In this document: one piece after another, positions 7,535 to 14,774 of the stretch
Position numbering within the stretch: the first letter of the stretch is position 1
How the letters are laid out: each line of letters starts with the position of its first letter
Assembly (NCBI GenBank): GCA_023409735.1
Contig: JAEYRB010000034.1
Coordinates: 1 to 16,920, forward strand
Reading direction: 5' to 3'
Source of the DNA: Bacillota bacterium
Lineage (GTDB): Bacteria; Bacillota; Clostridia; Acetivibrionales; DTU013
Length of the DNA stretch: 16,920 bases
Translations under genes and position numbers: made by a program
Notes under the pieces: generated by a model
The model's database searches: none
What the model saw: only the letters and a program-made list of their open reading frames with translations
Told to the model about the DNA's origin: nothing

Positions 7535-8815
7535 ATGAATTATAACGAAGCTATTGAATATATACATGGTACTTTGAAATTCGGAAGCAAGCTTGGGCTT
7601 CACAATATTGGGGAACTCCTGAGATTGATGGGAGATCCCCAAAAGAAGCTGAAATTTGTACATGTTGCCGGTACGAACGGGAAGGGTTCAACTGTTGCTT
7701 TCATAAGCAGCATACTTATTGAAGCAGGCTACAGGACCGGAGTTTATACATCACCATTTATTCAGCGATTTTCTGAGAGAATCAAAATAGGTGAAGCTGA
7801 GATCAGTATGGACGAGCTTGCTGAAATCACGGCTTATGTTAAAGAAAACGTTGATAAGATGCTCGAGATGGGAGAGAACCATCCCACAGAATTTGAAATT
7901 GTTACGGCTATAGCCTTTGAGTACTTTTATCGCAATAAATGCGATATCGTAGTATTAGAGGTTGGTCTTGGAGGGCGTTTTGACTCAACTAACATAATTG
8001 ATACACCCGAACTGGCTGTTATAACGACTATAAGCTATGACCACACCGAAAGGCTGGGCAACACACTACCAGAGATTGCATTTGAAAAAGCCGGGATAAT
8101 CAAGCATGGCGGAGATGTAGTAATATACGGGCAGTGTGAGGAAGTAGAAGACGTGTTTGAGGAAGCTTGCGCAAGTCGTGGGGCTCATCCTCACAGGGTG
8201 GATTTCTCTGATTTGGTCAGCAAAAAATTTGACATAAACGGGCAGACCTTTAGCTTAAATGGGTATGATGATTTGCAGATAAGCCTTCTGGGAAGCCATC
8301 AGCAGCACAATGCCGCAGTAGCTGTACGAGCTGCTGAAATGCTGAGAAACAAGGGTTACAATATTACCGAGGATGCAATAAGAAGAGGGCTTAAAAAAAC
8401 GAAATGGCCCGGTAGGCTGGAGGTAGTGTCAAGAAATCCTGTTGTATTGGTTGACGGTGCACACAACATAGAAGGTGCGTCGGTGCTGAGAAAAGCTTTA
8501 GATGAATATTTTCCGGGTAAAGCTGTAATTTTTATTATGGGAGTACTTAGGGACAAGGATTATACTAATATGATGAACCTGGTATTGCCCGGCTGCAAAC
8601 GTTTATATGCAGTAACACCTGACAGTCCAAGAGCATTGACGGCTAATGAATTAGCGGAAGCTGCTGACAAGTATTGTAAAAGCATAATAACATGTGATAC
8701 AATTGAACAGGCAGTACATAGCTGTATTGAAGCAGCTTCATCTGACGATGTAATATGCAGCTTTGGTTCATTATATTATGTGGGAGAAGTCAGAGGGATC
8801 TTCGGACTGCAATGA
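7535..8815 (+). CDS. folC: Folylpolyglutamate synthase / dihydrofolate synthase
   Basis: This Mur-ligase-family enzyme adds glutamate to folates using ATP, and in many bacteria also joins dihydropteroate to glutamate to make dihydrofolate. It acts in the cytoplasm. The 426-residue length is typical. Evidence in order: substrate-loop and P-loop HVAGTNGKGSTVAF (43-56, lysine 50), the SPFIQRFSERIKI segment after it, VVLEVGLGGRFDSTN for Mg/ATP and glutamate binding, TTISYDHTERLGNTLPEIAFEKAGIIK with the conserved lysine that is carbamylated in the Mur/FolC family, and PGRLEV...VLVDGAHN marking the C-terminal domain. AGGA at 7524-7527 is a weak ribosome binding site for the ATG. The gene probably shares a transcript with the TPR gene downstream, 77 bp from its chosen start. 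Its place after secA does not suggest a functional link. Confidence 0.96.
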   Translation: MNYNEAIEYIHGTLKFGSKLGLHNIGELLRLMGDPQKKLKFVHVAGTNGKGSTVAFISSILIEAGYRTGVYTSPFIQRFSERIKIGEAEISMDELAEITAYVKENVDKMLEMGENHPTEFEIVTAIAFEYFYRNKCDIVVLEVGLGGRFDSTNIIDTPELAVITTISYDHTERLGNTLPEIAFEKAGIIKHGGDVVIYGQCEEVEDVFEEACASRGAHPHRVDFSDLVSKKFDINGQTFSLNGYDDLQISLLGSHQQHNAAVAVRAAEMLRNKGYNITEDAIRRGLKKTKWPGRLEVVSRNPVVLVDGAHNIEGASVLRKALDEYFPGKAVIFIMGVLRDKDYTNMMNLVLPGCKRLYAVTPDSPRALTANELAEAADKYCKSIITCDTIEQAVHSCIEAASSDDVICSFGSLYYVGEVRGIFGLQ

Positions 8816-8879
8816 TGTGTATACATAACCTTGATCAGGCATGAAAAATATGTCGGATATACTGATGTATATCAAAGAT

Positions 8880-8884
8880 GGAGG
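8880..8884 (+). promoter_or_regulatory. Ribosome binding site that decides the start of the TPR gene
   Basis: GGAGG at 8880-8884 lies eight bases before TTG 8893-8895. The in-frame ATG at 8878 overlaps this site and has no ribosome binding site of its own, so TTG is the better start. Confidence 0.7.
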
Positions 8885-8892
8885 CGAGGTTC

Positions 8893-10017
8893 TTGATAGA
8901 TCTAAAAGCTGAACTGAATAATTTTAAGGCAATAAATCTAAATGAGATCGATAATGGAGAGCTATTGGTTTCCGATAAAATCCGCAATTCGATCCTCCTC
9001 TTTAATAAGGCCATCGAGAGTATAAAGTCGGGCAGCGAAGATATTGCTATAATTGAACTTAAAAAGGCTGTTGCAATAAACCCGCAGTTTAATGAAGCAT
9101 TCAATCTGCTTGGTTTATGTTATAGCTATATCGGAGAGACCGAAAAGGCTGCCGAGGTATTTTCAAAGGTCATAAAGGATGAATCCAACAGTTTACTTGC
9201 TTCGAGATATATGCAGATGATTGGTTTTGGTGAGCCTGTTCAAAAGCAAAGCAGCAAAAGAATAACAAAGCCGATAACCGATAATGATAAGCAGGAAGAA
9301 CCAATAAAAAGGATCAGAAGAAAGCCAGCTGCTAATAAGAATGATTCGAGAAAGAGCTTGCTGTATACAATAGCAAAAATTGGCGGAGGCTTTGCTGCCG
9401 GAATCCTTATTGCTATTATCTTTTTTATGCCTTCTCGGAATACGAATGTACCACAGACACCTATCGTTGATACAGCAGATAGTGAAACTGCCGCTAAAAT
9501 GGCTGAATATGAGGAAAATTATGCAAAGCTGGAGGAAAAATATAATTCGCTCCAAAAGGATAAGGATGCAGCGGTACAGCAGTCAGATTATTATAAATCT
9601 GCTCTGAAGCTTTATGATGTGGATGATATGTATCGGGCAAGACAATACGAAGAAGCAGCCGATATGCTCATTATTATGAAAACAGTTGAATTCAAGGACA
9701 GCGAAGCTGAGAAATTTAATGAATTATATACCACAGTATTGCCTTTGGCCGCAAAGACAGCATATAACAAGGGATCTAAATTGTTTAACTCAAAGAAATA
9801 CCAGGAAGCGCTGGATAAGCTTAAAATGGTTGAAATATATGATCCTGGGTTTAAGCAGATGGATGGCGCAATTTACTATATGGGACGCAGCTGTCAGGCA
9901 CTTAATGATTCGAGAAATGCCGTTGCTATGTATCAGAAGCTGGTGACGGAATATCCCAGGAGCTCGTTTGTTAAGTATGCCAATGCCAGGCTGAAGGAGC
10001 TGATACAAATTCCGTAA
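8893..10017 (+). CDS. Single-pass membrane protein with TPR repeats on both sides and a coiled coil
   Basis: From the TTG start it has 374 residues; the in-frame ATG at 8878 would add five. Numbering here is from that ATG. Residues about 37-103 form tetratricopeptide repeats (ELKKAVAINPQFNEAFNLLGLCY, then GETEKAAEVFSKVI). A basic linker RIRRKPAANKNDSRKS precedes one membrane helix at about 163-184, the positive side suggesting that the N-terminal domain is cytoplasmic. Outside, a short linker leads to a charged coiled coil at about 203-240. C-terminal TPR-like repeats (about 295-378) include YNKGSKLFNSKKYQEALDKL and a BamD/YbgF-like ending with VAMYQKLVTEYP and SSFVKYANARLKEL. Such proteins usually hold together other proteins at the cell envelope. 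No enzyme motif is present and no specific gene name is justified. It follows folC without a visible terminator. Confidence 0.8.
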   Translation: MIDLKAELNNFKAINLNEIDNGELLVSDKIRNSILLFNKAIESIKSGSEDIAIIELKKAVAINPQFNEAFNLLGLCYSYIGETEKAAEVFSKVIKDESNSLLASRYMQMIGFGEPVQKQSSKRITKPITDNDKQEEPIKRIRRKPAANKNDSRKSLLYTIAKIGGGFAAGILIAIIFFMPSRNTNVPQTPIVDTADSETAAKMAEYEENYAKLEEKYNSLQKDKDAAVQQSDYYKSALKLYDVDDMYRARQYEEAADMLIIMKTVEFKDSEAEKFNELYTTVLPLAAKTAYNKGSKLFNSKKYQEALDKLKMVEIYDPGFKQMDGAIYYMGRSCQALNDSRNAVAMYQKLVTEYPRSSFVKYANARLKELIQIP

Positions 10018-10275
10018 GACCGAATTTTACAGTGAGATCGGAAAAGTTATAAAATATTAAAGTACAATAGAAAACCATTGGATAAAAGCTTCTAGGATGC
10101 AATTGATAAAGATCAATACAATGCTATCAGGCAGAGTTTCGAACTCATTCTGTTTATGACTCTTTATCAGGAGCTTCCTTTTTTATACTTATACAATGTT
10201 GTATATGATATAACTTACTAAGGTAAAAATTTTGTATCAAGCTGAAACATATTTACTATTTTGTCTTAAAGAATA

Positions 10276-10295
10276 GATGAAGCACGATGAAGCAC
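10276..10295. repeat. Tandem 10-bp repeat upstream of thrC
   Basis: GATGAAGCAC occurs twice without a gap (10276-10285 and 10286-10295). The meaning is unknown; tandem repeats of one helical turn can be paired binding sites for a regulator. Confidence 0.5.
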
Positions 10296-10344
10296 TATGT
10301 AAAATTTTTTAGAAATTGCATCGCGAATATCCTACACATATAAT

Positions 10345-10374
10345 TTGCTTTCAATTTTTGATTATTTGTATTAT
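10345..10374 (+). promoter_or_regulatory. Candidate thrC promoter
   Basis: TTGCTT (10345-10350) and TATTAT (10369-10374) are separated by 18 bp, ending 47 bp before the thrC ATG. The match is moderate and the region AT-rich, so this is tentative. Confidence 0.35.
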
Positions 10375-10407
10375 TATATTTAGATAGCGACTTAAAGGAT
10401 TAATGTC

Positions 10408-10414
10408 GGGAGGT
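10408..10414 (+). promoter_or_regulatory. Ribosome binding site of thrC
   Basis: GGGAGGT is followed after seven bases by the ATG at 10422, a strong site that fixes the start. Confidence 0.85.
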
Positions 10415-10421
10415 CAGAATA

Positions 10422-11921
10422 ATGTACTATTGCAGCACACGCGGTGAGCTTGGACATATAAGCTCGGCTGAAGCTATCAGGCGTGGTTTGGCGCCGGATG
10501 GCGGCCTTTTTGTACCTGAGACGGATGTAAGGCTTACGCCTGAAGATATATTGGCAATGACTAAGATGAATTATAAAGAAAGAGCAATATTTATTCTTGG
10601 ACATTTTCTTGATGACTATAGCGTTGAGGAATTGACTGAATGTGTTAATGGAGCATATGGCAGCAGCAAATTCGATGGCGACATGGTTGCTCCTATAAAA
10701 AAGCTGAATAACAACGCGTATATGCTTGAATTATGGCATGGGCCAACATGCGCTTTTAAGGATGTAGCTCTTCAACTGTTGCCACGCTTGTTGGTAAAGG
10801 CTGTTGAAAAGGCAGGAGATAATGCTCAGACAGTCATTCTTGTAGCTACCTCAGGAGATACGGGTAAGGCGGCTCTAGAAGGCTTCAAGGATGTCAAGGG
10901 AACAAGGATAATTGTATTTTACCCTAAAAATGGCGTCAGCAAGGTGCAGAGGATGCAGATGGTAACGCAGGAAGGCGGAAATGTGTCTGCTGTAGCTGTG
11001 GAGGGCAATTTTGATGATACCCAGAACGGCGTAAAGGCAATTTTCTCAGATGCTACATTGAAGGAAGAAATGCTAAAGAAGGGCTATCGATTCTCTTCTG
11101 CTAACTCTATCAACTGGGGCAGGCTTGTTCCGCAAATAGTGTACTATTTTTCAGCTTATGCAGAACTTTTAGCAAACGGAGAAATACATGAGGGTGAAAA
11201 GATTAATTTTACAGTACCCACAGGCAATTTCGGAAACATACTTGCAGCATGGTATGCTCGTCAAATGGGGCTCCCTATTAACAAGCTTATATGTGCTTCC
11301 AATGAAAATAATGTTTTGACTGATTTCATCAACACCGGTGTTTATAACAAGAACAGAGAATTTAAAAAGACTATATCGCCTTCTATGGATATACTTATAT
11401 CAAGCAACCTTGAAAGGCTGCTGTTTGAACTGTCAGGACATGACGGTAAAAAGGTCTCAGCTTTGATGAGCAAGCTTGTGAAGGATGGAAGATACAATAT
11501 AGACGAAGAGATGAAGCAAAAAATTACAGAAATTTTCTGGTCTTCATTCTCAACTGAAGCTGAGATAACAAGCACCATAAAAGATATTTATGATGAGTTT
11601 GACTATGTTGTCGATACTCACACTGCCGTTGGCATAGATGTTTATGATAAGTACGTGATATCCACAGGTGATATGACAAAAAACATTATAGCTTCAACAG
11701 CAAGCCCGTTTAAGTTCAATAAGAGTGTGGCAGGTGCAATTTTTGGAGAGAAAGCAATAGCCGGGAGAACAGAATTCGAACTTCTAGATATGCTTGCTGA
11801 GCGGTGCGATTTAAGCATCCCAACCGGTCTTGCAGGACTTGAGGAAAAGAGAGTGCTCCACAATTCGGTATGTGGTAAGGAAGACATGAAAGAAGAGGTC
11901 AGAAAGATACTTGAGCTATAA
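10422..11921 (+). CDS. thrC: Threonine synthase
   Basis: Threonine synthase is a pyridoxal-phosphate enzyme that converts O-phosphohomoserine and water to L-threonine and phosphate, the last step of threonine synthesis. The 499-residue protein is of the long class (E. coli / yeast-like): an N-terminal domain opening MYYCSTRGE and GLAPDGGLFVPE (23-34), then the PLP site LWHGPTCAFKDVALQLLP, where K113 should form the Schiff base. VATSGDTGKAALEGF contributes the phosphate-binding glycine/serine turn, FYPKNGVSKVQRMQM the fold-type II core, and VPTGNFGNILAAWYARQMG the loop near the cofactor. The C-terminal region has DTHTAVGIDVY and TASPFKFNKSV. No hom or thrB gene is adjacent, so the gene seems to stand alone. 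Its regulation cannot be read: no T-box was found in the leader. Confidence 0.98.
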   Translation: MYYCSTRGELGHISSAEAIRRGLAPDGGLFVPETDVRLTPEDILAMTKMNYKERAIFILGHFLDDYSVEELTECVNGAYGSSKFDGDMVAPIKKLNNNAYMLELWHGPTCAFKDVALQLLPRLLVKAVEKAGDNAQTVILVATSGDTGKAALEGFKDVKGTRIIVFYPKNGVSKVQRMQMVTQEGGNVSAVAVEGNFDDTQNGVKAIFSDATLKEEMLKKGYRFSSANSINWGRLVPQIVYYFSAYAELLANGEIHEGEKINFTVPTGNFGNILAAWYARQMGLPINKLICASNENNVLTDFINTGVYNKNREFKKTISPSMDILISSNLERLLFELSGHDGKKVSALMSKLVKDGRYNIDEEMKQKITEIFWSSFSTEAEITSTIKDIYDEFDYVVDTHTAVGIDVYDKYVISTGDMTKNIIASTASPFKFNKSVAGAIFGEKAIAGRTEFELLDMLAERCDLSIPTGLAGLEEKRVLHNSVCGKEDMKEEVRKILEL

Positions 11922-11959
11922 TGAACAATTGTGTTATAACCAAACAAATTGTTTGCAGC

Positions 11960-12091
11960 TTACGCTTTAGATAAAATTATATTAAAAAGGTTCACTACTA
12001 AAAGAAACAGAAAGATAAGCGGAATCATCAAAGCAATGATGATCAACGCTTTTTTTCTTTTTGTTATGTAAAAGGCGTATATTCTTCTCAT
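11960..12091 (-). CDS. Possible 43-residue single-pass membrane peptide (uncertain)
   Basis: On the minus strand an ORF runs from ATG (12091-12089) to TAA (11962-11960). The predicted peptide starts MRRIYAFYITKRKK, then has a strongly hydrophobic helix ALIIIALMIPLIFLFLLVV and a short tail NLFNIILSKA. A basic N-terminus followed by one membrane span is typical of real small membrane proteins, and the frame uses varied codons. Against it, no ribosome binding site precedes the ATG, and the middle of the ORF coincides with the likely thrC terminator, whose T-tract read in reverse gives the lysines. A minus-strand TATAAT lies some 25-30 bp before the ATG with only a weak -35. I recognise no family. 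Confidence 0.35.
   Translation of the reverse strand: MRRIYAFYITKRKKALIIIALMIPLIFLFLLVVNLFNIILSKA
12017..12062 (+). terminator. Probable thrC rho-independent terminator
   Basis: AAGCG (12017-12021) and ATCATCA (12024-12030) pair with TGATGAT (12037-12043) and CGCTT (12047-12051), around a six-base loop and a small internal bulge. A run of seven T then C and further T follows from 12050. It lies about 95 bp downstream of the thrC stop, a little far but with nothing better nearer. Confidence 0.65.
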
Positions 12092-12251
12092 GCTATATTT
12101 TATATAAAAAACCACTTATTTATTATAGTTGTTTATACATAATTATAAGCTTTTAGGGTTCTGTAAATTGCATCTAATGTATTTTTAGGACTTGTTTTTA
12201 GGAAGTAATTTATTGTATATGTGCCTTGAAAGGCTTTTGTATGAAGGCTAT

Positions 12252-12269
12252 GAGTTAAAATTTTAACAA
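12252..12269. promoter_or_regulatory. Rex-like operator upstream of rnfC
   Basis: The 18-bp word GAGTTAAAATTTTAACAA contains the perfect 14-bp palindrome GTTAAAATTTTAAC. Compared with the published Rex consensus TTGTTAANNNNTTAACAA it matches 12 of 14 defined positions, differing only in the first two bases. Rex is the NADH/NAD+-sensing repressor of fermentation and redox genes in Gram-positive bacteria. The site sits 18 bp upstream of the -35 of the best rnf promoter. Simple AT-rich palindromes can arise by chance, so Rex binding is an inference. Confidence 0.55.
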
Positions 12270-12272
12270 TCT

Positions 12273-12306
12273 ATTTTGTATATAATATGGACATTGTATA
12301 CAAAAT
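12273..12306. repeat. Inverted repeat spanning the rnf promoter
   Basis: ATTTTGTATA (12273-12282) and TATACAAAAT (12297-12306) form a perfect 10-bp inverted repeat with a 14-bp gap. The right side also contains a perfect 10-bp palindrome TTGTATACAA (12294-12303), and the left a near copy TTGTATATAA (12276-12285) 18 bp away. The arms bracket the -35 element, a usual place for a repressor to bind. Confidence 0.5.
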
Positions 12307-12316
12307 ACGCTATAAT
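12288..12316 (+). promoter_or_regulatory. Best promoter candidate for the rnf operon
   Basis: TGGACA (12288-12293) and TATAAT (12311-12316) have a 17-bp spacer: five of six and six of six consensus bases. It is the strongest sigma-A-type match in the region, and both palindromic sites lie on or just upstream of it. Confidence 0.65.
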
Positions 12317-12445
12317 AGACTCGTATTAGATGATTTATTTGACATGGTTATAAATATGGATATTTTTCATTATAGATGATAGAATGAATGTGATTTTATG
12401 ATTTGCTTTGTATTATTTTATTTTTTAGATTATTATTTGGTTATG

Positions 12446-12452
12446 TGAGGTG
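12446..12452 (+). promoter_or_regulatory. Ribosome binding site that decides the rnfC start
   Basis: GAGGTGG lies six bases before TTG 12459-12461. The upstream in-frame GTG at 12450 is part of this site and so is unlikely to be the start. Confidence 0.65.
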
Positions 12453-12458
12453 GTATTT

Positions 12459-13787
12459 TTGGTAAGAGCAAAAAAGAAGTTCAGAGGTGGTATAAAACCC
12501 GGGCACAATAAGGGTACTGCGCAGATGCAGACAGTGACAATGCCCATACCATCAAAGGTAGTTATACCAATGCTTCAGCATATTGGTGCACCTTGTAATC
12601 CTATAGTTAGCAAGGGAGATCGTGTACTTGTTGGCCAGAAGGTTGGAGATAGCGATGCGTTTGTATCATCACCTGTTCATTCAAGTGTATCCGGTACTGT
12701 CACAGATATCAAGCCAATGCTTTATTCAGGCGGCTTTGAAGTAATGTCAATTGAAATAAAGCCCGATGGATTGCAGGAGGTTCATGAAAGTGTTAAGCCA
12801 CCTCGCAGCCTGGACAAGGACAACCTTTTAAAGAGTATTAAAGAATCAGGAATTGTAGGACTTGGCGGCGCAGGCTTCCCAACAGCTGTAAAACTATCCC
12901 CGCCTCCCGGAAAAAACCTGGATATATTGGTTGTAAACGGTGCTGAGTGCGAACCATATATTACTTCTGATTTCAGAGAAATGATAGAGAACCCCGATGG
13001 CATTATTGGCGGGATAAGCATAATCATGAAAATAACCGGTATTAAGAAAGCCTATATCGGAGTTGAAGCAAATAAACCTGAAGCAATAATGAAATTGGAT
13101 GAGAAAACAAAGGGGACTGATATTGATGTAGTACCTCTTAGAACCAGATATCCACAGGGCGGAGAAAAGCAGCTCATATATGCAGTGACCGGCAGGAAGG
13201 TGCCTTCGGGAATGCTGCCTTCCGATGTTGGCGTTCTGGTTCAAAACGTTAACACTGTGTCATTTATAGCAAGCTATGTTAAAACCGGCATGCCGCTTAT
13301 AAAGAAAAGAATTACGGTGGACGGTGATGCAGTAGCAAAGCCAATGAATGTAGAGGTTCCCATTGGAACTCCTCTAAAAGAGGTCTTTGATTTTTGTGGA
13401 GGCTTTAAAGAAAGTCCCAAAAAGGTAATTATGGGCGGACCTATGATGGGAGTATCACAGTTCTCACTTGATAATACAGTATTGAAGCAGACAAATGCCA
13501 TACTTGCAATCACTGAAAAGCAAACAGCTTTGCAAAAAGAGTCTGATTGTATACGCTGCGGGAAATGTGTTTCAGTTTGCCCAATGTCTTTGATGCCGCT
13601 ATATATTAATGCAAATGTGATGAATGGAAATATAGAACAGACACTGAAATACCATGTTATGGACTGTATAGAATGCGGCTCATGTTCATTTATCTGCCCT
13701 GCGTCCAGACATCTGGTGCAATCAATTCGATATGCAAAGGCTGAACTTAGAAAAAAAGCTGCGGCGCAGAAGGGTGGGGGAAAATAG
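12459..13787 (+). CDS. rnfC: Rnf complex subunit RnfC, NADH-binding iron-sulfur flavoprotein
   Basis: RnfC is the peripheral subunit of the ferredoxin:NAD+ oxidoreductase, where NAD+ is thought to be reduced. From the TTG start it has 442 residues (positions below are numbered from the upstream GTG, three more). The N-terminal FRGGIKPGHNK is the family's opening motif. A small barrel-like domain (about 30-105) is followed by the NADH/FMN-binding Rossmann region GLGGAGFPTAVKL (137-149), NGAECEPY (163-170) and RYPQGGEKQL (233-242), all shared with NuoF-like proteins. Two ferredoxin-type [4Fe-4S] motifs follow: CIRCGKCVSVCP (cysteines 367, 370, 373, 377) and CIECGSCSFICP (406, 409, 412, 416). 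It has the shorter C-terminus of clostridial RnfC, without the long alanine-rich tail of proteobacterial forms. It is the first gene of the operon, three bases before rnfD. Confidence 0.95.
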   Translation: MVRAKKKFRGGIKPGHNKGTAQMQTVTMPIPSKVVIPMLQHIGAPCNPIVSKGDRVLVGQKVGDSDAFVSSPVHSSVSGTVTDIKPMLYSGGFEVMSIEIKPDGLQEVHESVKPPRSLDKDNLLKSIKESGIVGLGGAGFPTAVKLSPPPGKNLDILVVNGAECEPYITSDFREMIENPDGIIGGISIIMKITGIKKAYIGVEANKPEAIMKLDEKTKGTDIDVVPLRTRYPQGGEKQLIYAVTGRKVPSGMLPSDVGVLVQNVNTVSFIASYVKTGMPLIKKRITVDGDAVAKPMNVEVPIGTPLKEVFDFCGGFKESPKKVIMGGPMMGVSQFSLDNTVLKQTNAILAITEKQTALQKESDCIRCGKCVSVCPMSLMPLYINANVMNGNIEQTLKYHVMDCIECGSCSFICPASRHLVQSIRYAKAELRKKAAAQKGGGK

Positions 13788-13790
13788 AGT

Positions 13791-14774
13791 ATGGAAAATA
13801 ATTTTATTGCGGGCTCATCGCCACATATACATGGCAAACAAAATGTAAGAAAAATAATGCTTGATGTCATAATCGCACTAATGCCCGCTGCAATTGCAGG
13901 GATATACTTTTTCAGGCTCGAGGCCCTTTTGTTGATACTTGTTACGGTTGCAGCCTGTGTATTAGCAGAGTTTGTTTGGTGCAAGCTTGTTAAAAAGGAA
14001 AATACCATTTATGACCTTAGTGCTATTGTAACAGGTATGCTGCTTTCATTTAATCTGTCACCGGAGGTGCCCTTGTGGATTGCAGTAATAGGCGGCGTAT
14101 TTTCTATAATAATCGTTAAGCAGCTGTTTGGCGGGCTTGGGCACAATTTCGTAAATCCGGCTCTTGCAGCAAGAGCGTTCTTAATGGCATCATGGCCTGT
14201 ACAGATGACGACATGGAAGCTGCCTGTTGGTGTAGAGGCAGTCGGCTCGGCAACCAGTGTCGACGCGGTCAGCTCCGCAACTCCTCTGGCACTGCTTAAA
14301 ATGGGGGCTGCGAACAAGCTGCCTGATCTTCTTGACATGTTTTTAGGAAGGATAGGAGGCTGCATAGGCGAGACCTCAGCGTTAGCGCTTTTGATAGGAG
14401 CAATTTATCTGGTAGTTAGAAGAGTTATTACCCTGGAAACTCCACTTGCATTTATTGGTACTGTGGGCTTTATGACATGGATGCTTGGAGGAGAAGAACT
14501 GTTTACAGGGCAATTCATGTATTATATATTAGGCGGCGGATTGATGCTTGGAGCATTCTTTATGGCAACCGACTATACGACCTCACCCGTTACAGCAAAG
14601 GGCAGGCTGATAATGGGAGTAGGCTGCGGTATACTGACATCTGTCATCAGATTGTATGGAGGGTATCCGGAGGGTGTTTCTTATTCAATTTTACTTATGA
14701 ACCTTGTAGTACCGATGATCGATAGATATCTTGTACCAAAGAGCTTTGGAGGAGGTGCTGTGAAAAATGCGTGA
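13791..14774 (+). CDS. rnfD: Rnf complex subunit RnfD
   Basis: RnfD is an integral membrane subunit of the Rnf pump, homologous to NqrB, carrying covalent FMN. The 327-residue protein begins with the family's SSPHIHGKQNVRKIMLDVIIALMPA, followed by several membrane helices. GLGHNFVNPALAARAFL (115-131) is a strongly conserved loop. The flavin attachment site is VDAVSSATPLALLK (157-170), with threonine 164 the expected FMN-phosphoester residue; the motif reads S-S-A-T instead of the S-G-A-T seen in RnfG. FFMATDYTTSPVTAKGR near the C-terminus is also a family signature. GGTGGGGG at 13773-13780, in the end of rnfC, is the ribosome binding site. The last eight bases overlap rnfG, which points to translational coupling. 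Confidence 0.95.
   Translation: MENNFIAGSSPHIHGKQNVRKIMLDVIIALMPAAIAGIYFFRLEALLLILVTVAACVLAEFVWCKLVKKENTIYDLSAIVTGMLLSFNLSPEVPLWIAVIGGVFSIIIVKQLFGGLGHNFVNPALAARAFLMASWPVQMTTWKLPVGVEAVGSATSVDAVSSATPLALLKMGAANKLPDLLDMFLGRIGGCIGETSALALLIGAIYLVVRRVITLETPLAFIGTVGFMTWMLGGEELFTGQFMYYILGGGLMLGAFFMATDYTTSPVTAKGRLIMGVGCGILTSVIRLYGGYPEGVSYSILLMNLVVPMIDRYLVPKSFGGGAVKNA

Larger units (their letters stand above)
10018..10421 (+). other. Long spacer before thrC
   Basis: This 404-bp AT-rich stretch holds no clear gene. One plus-strand frame is open from 10036 to TAA 10219-10221 except for a TAG at 10093-10095; its second part reads like protein (AIDKDQYNAIRQSFELI, FMTLYQELPFLYLYNV) but lacks a start and ribosome binding site. 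A 10-bp tandem repeat (GATGAAGCAC twice) lies at 10276-10295. I found no T-box specifier or antiterminator, and no riboswitch I can name. A short AGGA/TCCT stem before a T-run near 10172-10190 is too small to call a terminator with confidence. Confidence 0.35.
12092..12449 (+). other. AT-rich regulatory region upstream of the rnf operon
   Basis: No gene is evident. It holds, in order, a 9-bp direct repeat TTTTTAGGA (12182-12190 and 12195-12203), a small GCCT/AGGC stem near 12223-12233, a Rex-like palindrome, a separate inverted repeat over the main promoter candidate, and a second weaker promoter candidate (TTGACA 12339-12344, 16-bp spacer, TATTTT 12361-12366). The untranslated leader from the first promoter would be about 135 nt. 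No known riboswitch was recognised in it. Confidence 0.5.

Noticed and set aside
8841..8909. A 22-codon ORF before and overlapping the TPR gene start
   Set aside because: It has no ribosome binding site, and the GGAGG within it serves the TTG start of the TPR gene.
10018..10421. A T-box riboswitch upstream of thrC
   Set aside because: The conserved T-box antiterminator sequence (AGGGUGGNACCGCG) is absent and no convincing specifier stem or terminator could be found.
12223..12240. A GCCT/AGGC stem followed by TTTTG as a terminator upstream of rnf
   Set aside because: The stem is only four to five base pairs with a very short T-run; the better terminator for thrC is at 12017-12062.
13274..14008. 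A 244-codon minus-strand ORF across the rnfC-rnfD junction
   Set aside because: It lies fully opposite rnfC and rnfD, both of which show clear family motifs; its translation is Ser/Phe-rich with no domain, as expected from an antisense shadow.
14247..14290. SSAT instead of SGAT at the RnfD flavin site as a sign of lost FMN binding
   Set aside because: The acceptor threonine and the following P-L are present, and variation at the residue before A-T occurs within the RnfD/NqrB family, so loss of function is not supported.
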